From assembly GCA_018806915.1 (NCBI GenBank), contig JAGKQI010000021.1, positions 248,001 to 312,000 of the forward strand: a DNA stretch of 64,000 nt, read 5' to 3'. Positions 9,625-19,589 of the stretch are shown in pieces. The stretch comes from Phytophthora colocasiae. Its lineage: Eukaryota > Oomycota > Peronosporomycetes > Peronosporales > Peronosporaceae. The notes under the pieces were generated by a model. The model worked only from the letters and a program-made list of their open reading frames with translations, did no database searches and was not told the origin of the DNA. The first letter of the stretch is position 1; every line of letters starts with the position of its first letter. Both the position numbers and the translations under genes were made by a program.

Positions 9625-10130
9625 TGCAATACTATCTCGGTGTGATGTAAAATTTTCTTTTCTTGCGTGAACGTCGTGGTGATGTGGCAATTTGTGTGGA
9701 GTTCAGACCATGATAAGGATATTTCACGTTACTTTTCCTGAATAGCAAAACTAAAACTTCCCTTCTTTCACGAACAGGTAACACACTTGGTTGTAAATGT
9801 GATATTTTTAGCTGCAGATTGCGATGTTTCTGACATCGGAGAGCATTCAAAGCAGTAGCACAACTGTGTCGGGTTTTACAACATCCTAAAACACTTCTAA
9901 GTAGATTTGTGTGTAAGTCGCAATGATTTTTTTTCATCTACTTCTGCACTTACGATTAACTACAAGGTTTCAAGAAAAGAAAGTCTACCAACTCATTACT
10001 CCATCGAAGCTTGGCTCGCCGAACACGAGAGCATTTACTTCGGGGGGGGGGGGGGGTACCATTATCCAGCCATCATGCTTATGCCATATGATAGGCTAAA
10101 GCAGGTCTTCTAGTCAAGCATAAAGAAGCC
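9625..10130. other. Intergenic with a 15-base G run
   Basis: No gene recognised. Bases 10042-10056 are an uninterrupted run of G, about 75 bases upstream of the F-box/LRR gene start. Confidence 0.45.
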
Positions 10131-10308
10131 ATGGAGCACGTGCTGGGAGACTTGGACGGCAAAACGGACGTACTACGTTTCGTAGTGGGCTTTCTGTCCT
10201 TCCGGGACTGGCAAGTCTTGTCTTCTTGTAGTCACTCCTTAGCATCCTCAGATCTACGCCGCTTTGTGCTCTCCCAGAGCGTCCTACGTATCCCCCCACC
10301 ACCGATTG

Positions 10309-10316
10309 CCAAAGGC
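10309..10316 (+). repeat. hAT target-site duplication, left
   Basis: CCAAAGGC, repeated at 11473-11480. One extra C (11472) stands between the right terminus and the right copy. Confidence 0.7.
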
Positions 10317-11471
10317 CAGGGGTCTCCAAAAATGTATTGTTATTGAAAAAGGGGTATTATTGTAGGGGGACAATAAGGGAGGGAGCGGCCATCTCAATAT
10401 TTGGCACTTACGCAATTATTGAAAAGGGGGTCTCTATCTACTTCTTACAGATTAAGAACTACGGTTTTAGAGATCTGCTTCTTCTTCGTTGCTGTGTGAG
10501 GCACAACCAATCATGGGAACTCCCGTCCGCTTCGAGATAGCACAGTTAGTGTTCATGTTGTCACACACAACCGCCACTAGATTGCTCAGGTCTAATTTGT
10601 AGTGGTCCAGAATCATATCCAAGAACTGAATGTGCTCGTCAGCTGACATTGATGTTTCGTCCACGAAAGTAGAAAGAGCCAAGAAACGAGTCATCGTCTT
10701 AGTAGCCACAAATACGGCCAGTGAATGCTGGGCAGAGTCCGTCAAACCGTCAAATATCAGCACGTATTGCTGACTTTTGAGCTCTTCTATAATAGCAGGT
10801 TCCATTAATTCCACGCAGCTTTTCATTCGCGCGAGAAGTGTTTTCGAGTTGATCTTGTTGTACTTAACCGCTTCTCGAAACACGTCGTCATCGACTGACG
10901 AAAATGGAAGATCCTTAAGCACCACAAGTTTCATCCAACCATGCGTAGTACGGGAGTCCTTATCGACAAACATGTCCATAGTGACGGGGATTCGTTGTCG
11001 AACGCAACGCTCCAGCACTCGCTCATAGTCTGGGTGGCGCCGCAGATGCGAGATGAGGTTATGATAGCCGCGACTTCGGTCCTGAAAGATGAAGGTGTTG
11101 CATCCGTTGCAGGTTCTTCCTCCGCTTGTTTGGTCTCGATACATCAACGAACAGATCTCCTTGTTCGAGAGACCAGGGTCTAAGGTAGCCATGGATGACG
11201 AGGGTGAACAAGTTGAGTAGAAGAGTGTTGGACTTGGTTCGCAAAATCGGAAATGCCAGCATGAGAGTGGCTGTGGTCCCCGGCACGGTATAACGCCCAC
11301 CGGGAGAGGTTTCGAGGACTGCTTTACTCCTCGACTCTTACCGGATCTTTATAGTATCTTATAAGTTGAAGTTGACAATAATATTGTCAATTAAGGGTAC
11401 GTTCATCAATAAGGGATTGAGACGCCTCCAGCCCCGTCAATCCCTAATCCCTACTTATTTGGAGAGCCCTG
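10317..11471 (-). mobile_element. hAT-family transposon, internally deleted
   Basis: The left end CAGGGGTCTCCAAAAA and the right end (reverse complement CAGGGCTCTCCAAATA) are hAT-type termini. With an 8-bp duplication and an encoded BED/hAT protein the assignment is firm. At 1155 bp it lacks the 3' half of the transposase gene. Confidence 0.85.
10467..11192 (-). pseudogene. hAT transposase, N-terminal half
   Basis: The likely start is ATG 11192 (MATLDPGLSNKEIC). A BED zinc finger follows (CNGCNTFIFQDRSRGYHNLISHLRRH: C-x2-C and two His). Next are an RNase H-like N-half with the first catalytic Asp in YVLIFDGLTDS and a VVCDNMNTNCAISKRTGVPMI segment that should hold the second Asp. The frame ends after GCASHS. 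The insertion domain, the final catalytic Glu and the C-terminal dimerisation region are absent, so it is inactive by truncation. Confidence 0.85.
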
Positions 11472-11472
11472 C

Positions 11473-11480
11473 CCAAAGGC
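11473..11480 (+). repeat. hAT target-site duplication, right
   Basis: CCAAAGGC, equal to 10309-10316. Confidence 0.7.
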
Positions 11481-12435
11481 CCCAACAATTTGGACGAACT
11501 ACCCACTGCCAGCTACTACGCCGACAGCTTCCTCCTTAATATGAAGCCTGATATGCTTCGATGTATTACGACCATCAAAGTTCCACGTACGGGTATGCAT
11601 CTACTCAGTCTGTTGCGCGCTCTACCTGCTCTCCACTCGCTCCGGTTCTGGGACTACCCGTACTGGACACCCGAAGACGAAGAACCTGAAGATGAAGAAC
11701 CTGCTATCAATGTAGCTGCTGTACTACAGCTACTACCTACTCTACAAGAACTTAACGTCTCCGATGCAGATATTACCCTATCGGAGCTCTTGGATATGAC
11801 TGTATCCCAAGAGATTCGCCCAACCGGGTGGCATCTGAGAGCTTTAGATCTATCAGAAACGGATGTAGTAGATCTAGCACCGTTGGTGGTTCTACCTCAC
11901 TTGGCTCCATTGAGTGTCCGACGCACGAATGTTGCAACGTTAGCAGTGTTGGAGGCTCTCCCGGAACTTCATGTGCTAGACGTGTCGGAGACGAGAGTTG
12001 TCGAGTTCAGCGCTCTACGAGCACTACCTCAGTTGGAAACATCGGATATGAGCAAGAACTGGGTCACGACGGACCTCGCAGTGCTGCAGCATCTCACAGC
12101 ATTGAGGTCGCTTAAAGTCACCAACATCGGCGCGTCAGACGCTCTCGAACTGAAGTTGAATTGCCCCGAGCTTGAGATTCTACACTTGCAGAATACGAGG
12201 CTTACGGACCTCGAGTTCGTGCGAGACGTGCCTAATCTGACGTACTTGGATATCCGGTGGACTCATGTGGGGGATCGGCGGCCATTAACTGTGTTAACGT
12301 CGCTGGAGCAATTGCTGGTAGATACACGGGAACGAGGCGGACCAGAAGCTCAAGAGACTGTACTTACATCTAATTACGAGTGGTTGGGTAGCCTACACAA
12401 GCTGAAGAAGCTGAGGATGTACAAGCACAACTAAC

Positions 12436-13587
12436 ATGACGACGATGATGACAACGACAGTGAATCTGGCAACCGTAAGGTGTCTCGCCAAGGACGTCGT
12501 GATACCGGTCTCATTGCTGTCGCCACCACAGTTAATCCCCAGTTTAGCCTTACCGCTCAAGCCAAGGTTGAACCTGACCCCACCTGGACGATCGACTCTG
12601 GCTGCACACGCCATGTGTCCCATGAATCCCAGTGGTTTACTGACATCACCACTAGTGGTGGATCGATCACGGTTGGTGGAAACAACCAGATCCCCATTGA
12701 AGGCATTGGACTGCAAGTCTCTGACTCCAAGGGCAACATGCAAAAGCTTATCCTTCATGGTGTCCTGTACGCTCCCCAGCTCCAATTCAGCCTGCTGTCA
12801 ATTCCAGCAGCGGTGGAGCACGATTTTCGGTTCAGCTTTGACCGACTCATGGCTAACAACACGGACCTGTATCAGTTCCAAGCCAAGCCAGCGGCACCGC
12901 CAGCGGCCCTTATTGTCTCAGGTAAGCAACGTTCCTTTCTGCTCTTACATAAACGCCTTGGACATCCTAACGTTCGTGTCTTGAATGACCTATCTAGGAG
13001 CCAAGCCATAGATGGACTCGACGAATCTGTACCTCTAGGTTCGAAGACAGATTTCTTCTGTATTGCATGCACGTTAGTGAAGTCACACCGCTCCCCATTT
13101 TACGCTAATAGAGTTGTTAAACGTGCCACATCACCTTTGTCGAAAGTCCATTCAGATATCTGTGGTCCACTACCTGTGCCTAGTCTTATTGGTCGTTACT
13201 TCTCGATGACTTTTCTCGATTCATGTTCACTTATGCAATCAAGAACCGTAGCGAGTTGTACGACTGCTACGAAGACTTCAGGAAGAAAGCCCTGAACATC
13301 TTTAGACAAGATATCTCTGTCATTGAATACACTTTCAGTTCTGAAGACAATAATAAGTCTCAAGGAAATTTTGAGATTCAACGGCTCCAAGCAGATAATG
13401 CGAAAGAATACGAGAAGCTGGGTCGAATCATCTTTAAAAAGTATGGGACTCATGCACAATTCACCAACGCATACACTCCTCAGCAGAATGGAGTTGCTGA
13501 ACGCCGCATGCGTACTATAATGGAGCGTGTCCGAGCCCTTCTACTTGACGGCAAACTTTCCAAGAGATTGTGGGCCGAGTGTGTCTG
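12436..13587 (+). pseudogene. Ty1/copia pol fragment (protease to integrase core)
   Basis: An open frame from 12438 gives an acidic gag tail, then the protease motif (WTIDSGCTRHV). The zinc-binding pre-integrase region follows (HKRLGHPNVRVL, later CIACTLVKSHRSPF) and the start of the integrase core (KVHSDICGPLP). After a frameshift near 13220 the other frame gives the second Asp (QADNAKEYEKLG) and the Glu region (TPQQNGVAERRMRTIMERVR). RT and RNase H are missing because family A's LTR was inserted at 13588. No copia LTR was seen. Confidence 0.85.
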
Positions 13588-14049
13588 TGTAACGGGGTTA
13601 CACGTACAAGTGGTAGTATCACTTGTAACTCTAACAGTTAGGATAACTGTTCCTTAGACCTTGGTGTGCTGTACACACCAATGGCTGCATGGGCGAACCA
13701 CATTATTGGGTGGTTCGTGTGCATTTGTGCATATTATTGGTAGAAAGTAACGGATTTCTACCAATCACTGAGCAGAGTTTCTGCCAACCACACGTTGGCA
13801 GACCCTTTAGAAATAGATAACAAACAGTTTTAGGAGGTCCATAATTGGCTTATGCCAAATTCAATAACAGTTCTCATTTTACGGTATTTTGCAGTTTAAT
13901 TTAGTTATATTTGATTTAATTTTTTTTTTAAAAAAAATTATACTTATTTAAATAAGTATACTTAAATTAAGTCTATTCTAATTGCACGCTTCATCATACA
14001 CGTAAGCGCACGTGTACGCCACCTAATAGGTCTAGGTAGACCCATTACA
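13588..14049 (+). repeat. Family A 5' LTR (462 bp)
   Basis: Starts TGTAACGGGGTTACACG and ends AGACCCATTACA; the same sequence recurs inverted at 49385-49841. It contains strong inverted repeats, for example 11-base arms at 13736-13765 and a 22-base perfect palindrome in the AT-rich part (arms TATACTTATTT). Confidence 0.9.
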
Positions 14050-14051
14050 CC

Positions 14052-14060
14052 TGGTAGCAC
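14052..14060 (+). promoter_or_regulatory. Primer-binding site of family A (tentative)
   Basis: TGGTAGCAC starts two bases after the LTR. TGGTAGCA matches the complement of a typical initiator-Met tRNA 3' end; the match fades after eight bases. Confidence 0.45.
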
Positions 14061-14098
14061 TTTGTAGTCCGTCCCACGACCGACTGCAGTTCGTTCGT

Positions 14099-15085
14099 AT
14101 GGAGTCATACGAACGCGGGGTCGAGAACTCCCCAATGGATCATGGATCCACTGGGACCCCACACATGTCCGTGACGCGCACGGACTGTGCCCACCTGTCG
14201 GACCCAGAGTGGGAAGCTCTCCAAAGACTTTCACAAGTCATTGGAGAGGCGGCGGTAGCGACGATGCATCGTACGCTATCGCCGACAGAGCAACATGGTG
14301 TTGCTCTGGGGTACATTGTTAAGGTGCAACGAGATGTTGCTGCCTCGGTGGCTTCTCCGAAGCCACGCGTGGAGTCGTTGAAACTCCACGTGAGTACCTA
14401 CACGGGGAAGGAGGACGAGACCCTCCTTCGTTGGCTTGTCGAACTTGACACAGCCGTTGCGGCTCGACGTATCGTCGATCCGATGTCGAAGGTCGCGTTC
14501 GCCATGTCATGTCTTGGCGGACGTGCGAGGAGTTGGGCCTATGGGCGCCGACTCTCGGATCCTACGTGCTTCAGCACGTATGAGGAGTTCAAGGAGGAAC
14601 TCAAGCTTGCGTTTGAGCCTCCGAAGAACGAGTTCAGATCGAGAGCGGAGTTTCTCGATCTGCAACAGGGCAAGGATGATGTTCACACCTTTGCCCAGCG
14701 TGCTCGATACTTGGTATCGAACATAGTGGCCAACCCGATCGACGAGGCGACCAAGGTCGTCACGTTCATGAAGGGACTAAGAGATGGTCCCGTCAAAACA
14801 TATCTCTTCCGAGAGTATCCGAATACTCTCGAGGAGGCGATCAGCCTTGCGATGCAAGAGGAGTTTAGCCGGCGTCAAGCTAAACTCCATGCGAACGCGC
14901 CGAAGCCGGCGCGTCCTGTTGCGAAGACGAGAGGTCCGGAACCTATGGACCTCTCGAGTGCTACGACTGCTGGTCAACAGCAGCGTAAGAACGTCAAGGT
15001 TCGATGTTACCTGTGTGGTAACATCGGTCACTATGCACGCAAGTGCACAGCGGGTGGGCGTTCAAAAACCGCCAAGGACCAGTAG
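14099..15085 (+). CDS. Family A gag
   Basis: 328 codons from ATG 14099 (MESYERGVENS). The middle has the retrotransposon-gag capsid signature (LLRWLVELDTAVAARRI ... ARSWAYGRRL ... FKEELKLAFEP ... EFLDLQQGKDDVHTFAQRARYL). Near the C-terminus is one CCHC knuckle (CYLCGNIGHYARKC). The start codon lies inside a hairpin (arms GTTCGTAT / ATACGAAC, 14093-14114). The stop TAG at 15083 overlaps pol by 43 bases in the -1 frame. Gag forms the particle and binds the genomic RNA. The frame is intact in this copy. Confidence 0.9.
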   Translation: MESYERGVENSPMDHGSTGTPHMSVTRTDCAHLSDPEWEALQRLSQVIGEAAVATMHRTLSPTEQHGVALGYIVKVQRDVAASVASPKPRVESLKLHVSTYTGKEDETLLRWLVELDTAVAARRIVDPMSKVAFAMSCLGGRARSWAYGRRLSDPTCFSTYEEFKEELKLAFEPPKNEFRSRAEFLDLQQGKDDVHTFAQRARYLVSNIVANPIDEATKVVTFMKGLRDGPVKTYLFREYPNTLEEAISLAMQEEFSRRQAKLHANAPKPARPVAKTRGPEPMDLSSATTAGQQQRKNVKVRCYLCGNIGHYARKCTAGGRSKTAKDQ

Positions 15086-15104
15086 GCGCGGGGCGTCCTA
15101 CTGG
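15064..15104 (+). promoter_or_regulatory. Gag-pol -1 frameshift region, slippery site decayed in this copy
   Basis: The gag codons here read TCA AAA ACC; the other copy (63799-63805, minus) reads TCA AAA AAC, the classical A AAA AAC heptamer. Eight bases on is a stem with arms CCAGTAGG (15079-15086) and CCTACTGG (15097-15104). Pol is in the -1 frame. Confidence 0.6.
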
Positions 15105-15904
15105 TAATGCAGTCTCGCGTGTCGAACCCGGACACGCGACGTTGAAGGCTGCTGCCCCCAGCGAGAAGGTTTCGCGCTGCGAGATGCAAGATGACAAGCC
15201 AGGCCTTGTCATCCTGAACGTGATGTCGAAGAGAGTGAACTCTCTTCGTGCCCTAGTGGATTCGGGCGCGTCGAACAACTTTGTTCGACAGGGAAGTCTT
15301 CGAAGGCTTGACTTCGAAGAGACCGACACGCCTCGCGGCGTGTTAGAGGTGCGGTTGGCAACAGGTGCCACCGTAAGGAGTGAGAAGCGCGTGGTCCGTG
15401 TGCGCTTCTCTTACAAACGAAGGACGTTTGTAGAAGACCTTATCGTCTTGGATCTAGACGATAAGTTCGACTTGGTATTAGGCATGCCGTGGCTTGCACG
15501 GCATGACCCGGTGATCAACTGGGAGAAGCGTACGCTCGTACGCTTCAACAACACATGCGCGACAGAGAGCGATGGCCCTGTCAGTGCTGCACATGCACCG
15601 GCCGGTGCATGTGAATCCCCAGTTGAGGCAGCAGCGGCCGCCGCTGCCTCCGATCGCCGCCGGCGACCATCAACGACTCCGAGAGTCGTTATGAGAAAAT
15701 GTGTGTCGACTCAGAAATCTGAGCCGAAGGGTCGCGGTCAGGTCAGGTGAATGTGAATCACCTGACGCGTAAACATCTGAATGATGTTTGTCACATGAGT
15801 GATGGTCAGGTGAATGCGATTCACCTGAGAGAAGGTAATATACCGGTATTACCGGTATCCTTGGAGGTACTTCAAGCCTCCAAGGGTCGCGCCGACGACG
15901 TCGC

Positions 15905-16108
15905 GTCGACTCTGGGAGTTGACGAAGTAAATAATATTCGGGGAACCGAAAGGCGTGCGTCAGCTCTGGGAGCTGACGCCACTGGCGCGTCGCTGCTAGT
16001 TCTGGGAACTAGCGATCGTGCATCAGCTCCGGGAGCTGATAATGCGTGTACAGGTGAACGTTCGCTGCTAGTTCCGGGAACTAGCGATCGTGCGTCAGCT
16101 CTGGGATA
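15905..16108 (+). repeat. Row of SALGAD/LGTS-coding hairpins
   Basis: Successive perfect or near-perfect hairpins share the loop (C/T)GG: GCGTCAGCT..AGCTGACGC (15957-15979), GCTAGTTC..GAACTAGC twice and ATCAGCTC..GAGCTGAT. The last unit is cut by a small deletion relative to the copy at 62750-62790. Confidence 0.8.
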
Positions 16109-16144
16109 TGTATACAAGCGAACACTCGCTAGCGCAGGAACCTA

Positions 16145-17617
16145 GTGAGAGCACGTCGACTCCGGGAGCGGATGGAGGCGCAGCGGTTCAGGGAACCGAC
16201 TGCGCGGCAGGAGGTGCTGGCGGTTGCAAACGCCCAGCACCCGAACAACCTGCGTGCTCACGTGGCAGCGCTGCACGCGATGAGCGGCACTCAAGCAGGG
16301 CTTGATAGTGCGAGTCAGCGAAAGGAATCCGCTGACGATTGCGATAACGTCCCGTCCAAGGTGCGATGCCTTGGACGTGGAGCACCTGGAGCCGGGCTCC
16401 ATGGTCGAACTTCGCGGCGCAAGCTCAGGGAGCTGCGCGAGTCTCAGTCCGGGACTGAGACGGGTGTATCTGCAGTGCAGACACCGAGTGTCGAGACGTT
16501 GAACGTCTTGACACGTACTGGTACTGAGTTACAGTACCAGAGGATGCGGTTGGAGAATCCGCCGACGTGTGCGTCAGCGTTGACCGCACTTCCAACGATG
16601 AGTTGGAAGCGCTTCGCACGAGACTTGTACGATGGACGCATCGAACAAATTTGCATTCTCTCGGATATCGAGAGAGTGGAGCGCGAGGCCGAAGAGCTGA
16701 AGCAGCTCGTCGTCGATGGAATCACTGAGGGTGATGACTCCCTCAGTGCGAAGACTAAGAAGCAGCGCTTCGAAGAGCAGAGTTGGGACTCGTTGAGGTC
16801 GAGTCCCTACTACGAAGTTCTGCGAGAGTACAAGGATGTACTCCCGGACGAGATTCCTTCGGAGCTTTCGAAGGACAAGGGCGTACAGCACGAGATTGAT
16901 CTCGTGCCGTGCACGAAGTACTGTGTTACACGGCTGTAGCCACTGCCGCGTGAACAAGTTCAAGCGATCGACGACTTCTTTGAAAGTCGTCGTCTTGCAG
17001 GTCAAGTGCGGGAATCGAAGTCCCCGCACAGTGCCCCAACGTTCTGTGTTAAGAAACCACAGGGCGGCTGGCACATCGTTCATGCGTACAACAAGTTGAA
17101 CGATGCGACGATACCGGCGCAGACGCCGATACCGCGAAAAGATGTTATCATCGATTCGATGGCCTTGAGCACTATCTTCAGTGCTCTAGATCTGCGTGAT
17201 GGATTCTACCAAATCCTCATGCGTGAGAGGGACATCCCTCTCACAGCGGTAAGCACTCCAAGCGGTATGCTTTGGGAGTGGCTCGTCATGCCACAGGGGC
17301 TTAAGAACGCCCCTGCAACGTGCGACTTCGCACCGAGTTACTTCGACGACGTGTTCGTCCACAGCCGGGCTGTGAACGGGAAGACGGACATTGAGATGCA
17401 CAAGGTGCATCTCCGGAAGCTGCTAGAGCTTATGAGGAAACATAAGCTCTATGCGAACCTGAAGAAGTGTATCTTCGGGGCGAGCGAGATACCCGTGCTG
17501 GGGTGTCTCGTGGGGAAAGACGGCGTGCGCCCTGACCCAGAGAAGGTCAGAGTGATCAATGAATGGCCCACGCCATCCAATGTGAAGGAACTGAGGCAGT
17601 TCCTTGGGCTTGCCACG
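16145..17617 (+). pseudogene. Family A pol: reverse transcriptase, defective
   Basis: The upstream frame (16145-16939) covers the linker and the start of RT and ends at TAG where the minus copy reads TGG. The next frame starts with PLPREQVQAIDDFF and shows RT motifs: KKPQGGWHIVHAYNKLN, FSALDLRDGFYQI (catalytic Asp), MPQGLKNAP and the YFDD box (SYFDDVFVHS). Compared with the copy at 60740-62215, about 15 codons between NAPAT and FAPSY are deleted. It ends at QFLGLAT, where family B begins. Confidence 0.85.
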
Positions 17618-18149
17618 TGACACGTTGCTAATTACGATTGTTCGAGTGGATATGGACGTTACGCTGTGATGTGATTGGATATACACTGGATTATGGGAGA
17701 AAGGGAGATGTGGGACGAGGTTATGTCCCGTGCGACAATGATGGATCTGTGGAAGATATATATATATATAAATATTAACCTTCACCTGTACTGCAAAGGG
17801 GCCCAAGAGATCAGAAGTGTTCCTCGGAAAAGTGCACAAACTCCGAGAGACAATAACACTCAGTCTGATCACCGGACTTTCCCCGACGATGAGTGCCTAA
17901 AGGTTGGCAGAAAGTCTCTCAGAAGAATGTATCTCTGAGAGACATCATCCCGTTGCCGTCCTGTGTGACGATGATGGTTCAAGGAATACAGTTATACCCA
18001 CAAGATACCAAGTATCGCGCACCGGACGTAGCGCACCCCGCGTATATCCCAATTGGACTTCGTGCGTTGTAGCATACGTGCTCCGCACCCTGAAAATATT
18101 CATGGATTTCTGGTATCACGCATGGAAACTCTGATATCACACCATGAAG

Positions 18150-18418
18150 TCTGACGTACATGAGTCCGACGTACATGAGTCCGACGTACATGAGTCTGAC
18201 GAACATGATTCTGGTGAACAAGTCTGATGTGTCCGGCTTATACAAGCAATATTCCAGACATTGCCAGCTTCCGATGAGCAGACTCCGGCGTACAAGACTC
18301 CGATGATCAGACCCAAGTGTCACGACTCTGGTATTACGACTCTGACGTACATGATTCCGGAGTACATGGTTCCGATGAACATGTCTCCGACGCACATGAT
18401 TCCAGACCCTGATGAACA
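18150..18418 (+). repeat. Array of TCYGRYGWACA motifs in the LTR
   Basis: Exact matches start at 18150, 18165, 18180, 18195, 18210, 18284, 18341 and 18371. One-base variants start at 18270, 18299, 18356, 18386 and 18408. The first five are exactly 15 bases apart. Copy number varies between the LTRs. Confidence 0.9.
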
Positions 18419-18738
18419 GCATACCAGACTCTGACACTCTGAAGTCCACCCCATACTGAAACCAAGTGTACCCAACACGACCTCACGCAATCAAGTGAAA
18501 CGCAACCTGCTCATCCCTGTAATGACATCATTAAGTGTCGACTCGACAAGATCCGCTGTACCGACTACCATAGTGAGCCCAAGTGAAGATTCCTGAGTTA
18601 TACTGAGACCAAGTGTATATGAGAATATGGAAGACAGAAGACAGAGAGATACGAGATAGATAACCAGAGTTCAATTTTCCCTGTTGTAACGAGTTCGATT
18701 TGCTTTTTTATAACGAGGTCGTCTGCCTGCTGCTTCTT

Positions 18739-19212
18739 GTAAGTATTAGGCCACAACAAAGCTTTGTGTTGTGTGATCTCTCACCTATCAAGCCCCTTTA
18801 GGTGGAGATCAGCGTAACGTAGAGACCTGAGAGGACCCACCTATTCCATTTACTAGTTGGGTCGTTTGTTTTGTCTCTAGCGGTAGCCCATTTCATATTG
18901 TACGTTTGGACAGGTTTTGGGAGCTAGACAGTCGCTCTCAAGACGCTCGGTAGACTGTTATATATAACCGATAGTTATTGGTTTATTTCTCTATATATAT
19001 TAGAGGGTGGTGCGCGAAAGTTACGGGAATACCAGACAGACCAGGTGTCTGGTGAACATTTCCCTAGTTGACCTGGAGAACTAGCCCACTGCTCAAGGGC
19101 CAGGAAAGAATAAGAGCAGCTACATATTTGTATATCGGAACTCTATATTGCGGTTATCTCGGAAGTCTAGTGACAGGACTTCCCATTGTATTAATTTCTC
19201 TTTTGCTTTCAG
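18739..19212 (+). other. Candidate intron inside the LTR
   Basis: A consensus donor GTAAGT at 18739 and a strong acceptor at 19212, with TATTAAT as possible branch point and the tract TTCTCTTTTGCTTTCAG. Both sites are kept in the other LTR copies examined. Splicing is not proven. Confidence 0.4.
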
Positions 19213-19499
19213 AAATCTCTGGTGTACACAAGTGTTCACCGGAAAACGTTCGACTCTCAAGCGCTCCTGTGAGGACCAGAAGGACATCCGACGGTCTACG
19301 CAAGGAACCCTCACTCTCACACGAACTCTCACGACCCCGGCGAGGGTCTCATTACCAAGACAACGAACCTACGAGGACAGCACAAGGTAACACACGCCCA
19401 CCTTGCTGTGTGACTCTGGTATCACTACCGGTAGTCACACTTCCAGGTTCACTGTACGCCCCTGCACCGCGGTAAAAGTTGCACCGACTTCGCGACAAC

Positions 19500-19516
19500 T
19501 GGTGCGCGTGCCCGGA
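19500..19516 (+). promoter_or_regulatory. Primer-binding site of family B
   Basis: TGGTGCGCGTGCCCGGA, two bases after the LTR. It is identical at 35086-35102 and at 57937-57953 (minus). It should pair with a tRNA 3' end reading ...GCGCACCA; the tRNA was not identified. Confidence 0.7.
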
Positions 19517-19589
19517 TTTTGGTATCGTGATATCACCGGATCTAAGAGAGTTTGAGAAGAGGGTTTCCTGTCAAGCGTCTATATTCAAG

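Larger units (their letters stand above)
10131..12434 (+). pseudogene. F-box-like / leucine-rich-repeat gene split by a hAT insertion
   Basis: The 5' part 10131-10316 encodes MEHVLGDLDGKTDVLRFVVG and an F-box-like helix region (FLSFRDWQVLSSCSHSLAS). The 3' part from 11481 encodes about 12 leucine-rich repeats (for example LPTLQELNVSDADI, LRALDLSETDVVDLAPL), ending TAA at 12434. The hAT element lies between, with the 8-base target copy ccaaaggc on both sides. Counting codons, the two parts are in the same frame if one target copy is kept, giving about 380 codons, so the insertion hit an intact gene. By analogy F-box/LRR proteins recognise substrates for SCF ubiquitin ligases; here that is inference. 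Downstream it abuts a copia fragment at once, so its 3' untranslated region is lost. Confidence 0.75.
15043..16144 (+). pseudogene. Family A pol: protease and low-complexity linker
   Basis: No ATG begins this frame; it opens inside gag and is probably reached by -1 frameshift. The aspartic protease shows LVDSGASNNFV as active site and LVLGMPWLARHDPVINW as flap/C-terminal part. At 15750 the frame ends because a short block present in the other copy (near 63125) is missing. The next frame (15747-16144) encodes a repetitive linker with recurring ALGAD, LGTSDRAS and APGAD units, which are the translation of a row of hairpins. The linker ends early at 16143. Confidence 0.8.
13588..17617 (+). mobile_element. 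Ty3/gypsy family A, left copy (5' LTR to RT), cut by family B
   Basis: Contains 5' LTR, PBS, gag, protease, linker and RT in plus orientation, inserted into a copia fragment. It stops at 17617 within a 24-base palindrome, where family B's LTR begins; RNase H, integrase, chromodomain and 3' LTR are not found in this orientation. The linker and RT carry frameshifts and a stop. The whole sequence is hairpin-dense (see findings). Confidence 0.85.
17618..19497 (+). repeat. Family B LTR1 (1880 bp)
   Basis: Begins TGACACGTTGCTAATTACG and ends ACCGACTTCGCGACA. Homologues lie at 33178-35083, 45801-47632, 51222-52943 (minus, truncated) and 57956-59815 (minus). It includes an AT microsatellite near 17760, a motif array at 18150-18418 and CTCTATATATATTAGAGGG near 18990, close to where transcription might start. 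A 135-codon open frame across its 3' half has no ATG and is taken as noncoding. Confidence 0.95.

Noticed and set aside
9632..9937. 101-codon minus-strand open frame near the Tc1 element
   Set aside because: No motif, begins within repeat-derived sequence, and nothing supports it as a gene.
10042..10056. G run as a regulatory G-quadruplex
   Set aside because: A single homopolymer; no multi-tract pattern, and its length may be an assembly artefact.
18150..18418. CRISPR-like spaced repeats
   Set aside because: The repeats are degenerate and 11 bases long, spacers are as short as 4 bases, and they sit in a eukaryotic LTR. They match the dispersed B motif.
19068..19475. 135-codon open frame repeated in each family B LTR
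   Set aside because: It has no ATG, lies across the candidate acceptor, and its repetition only reflects LTR copies. No domain.
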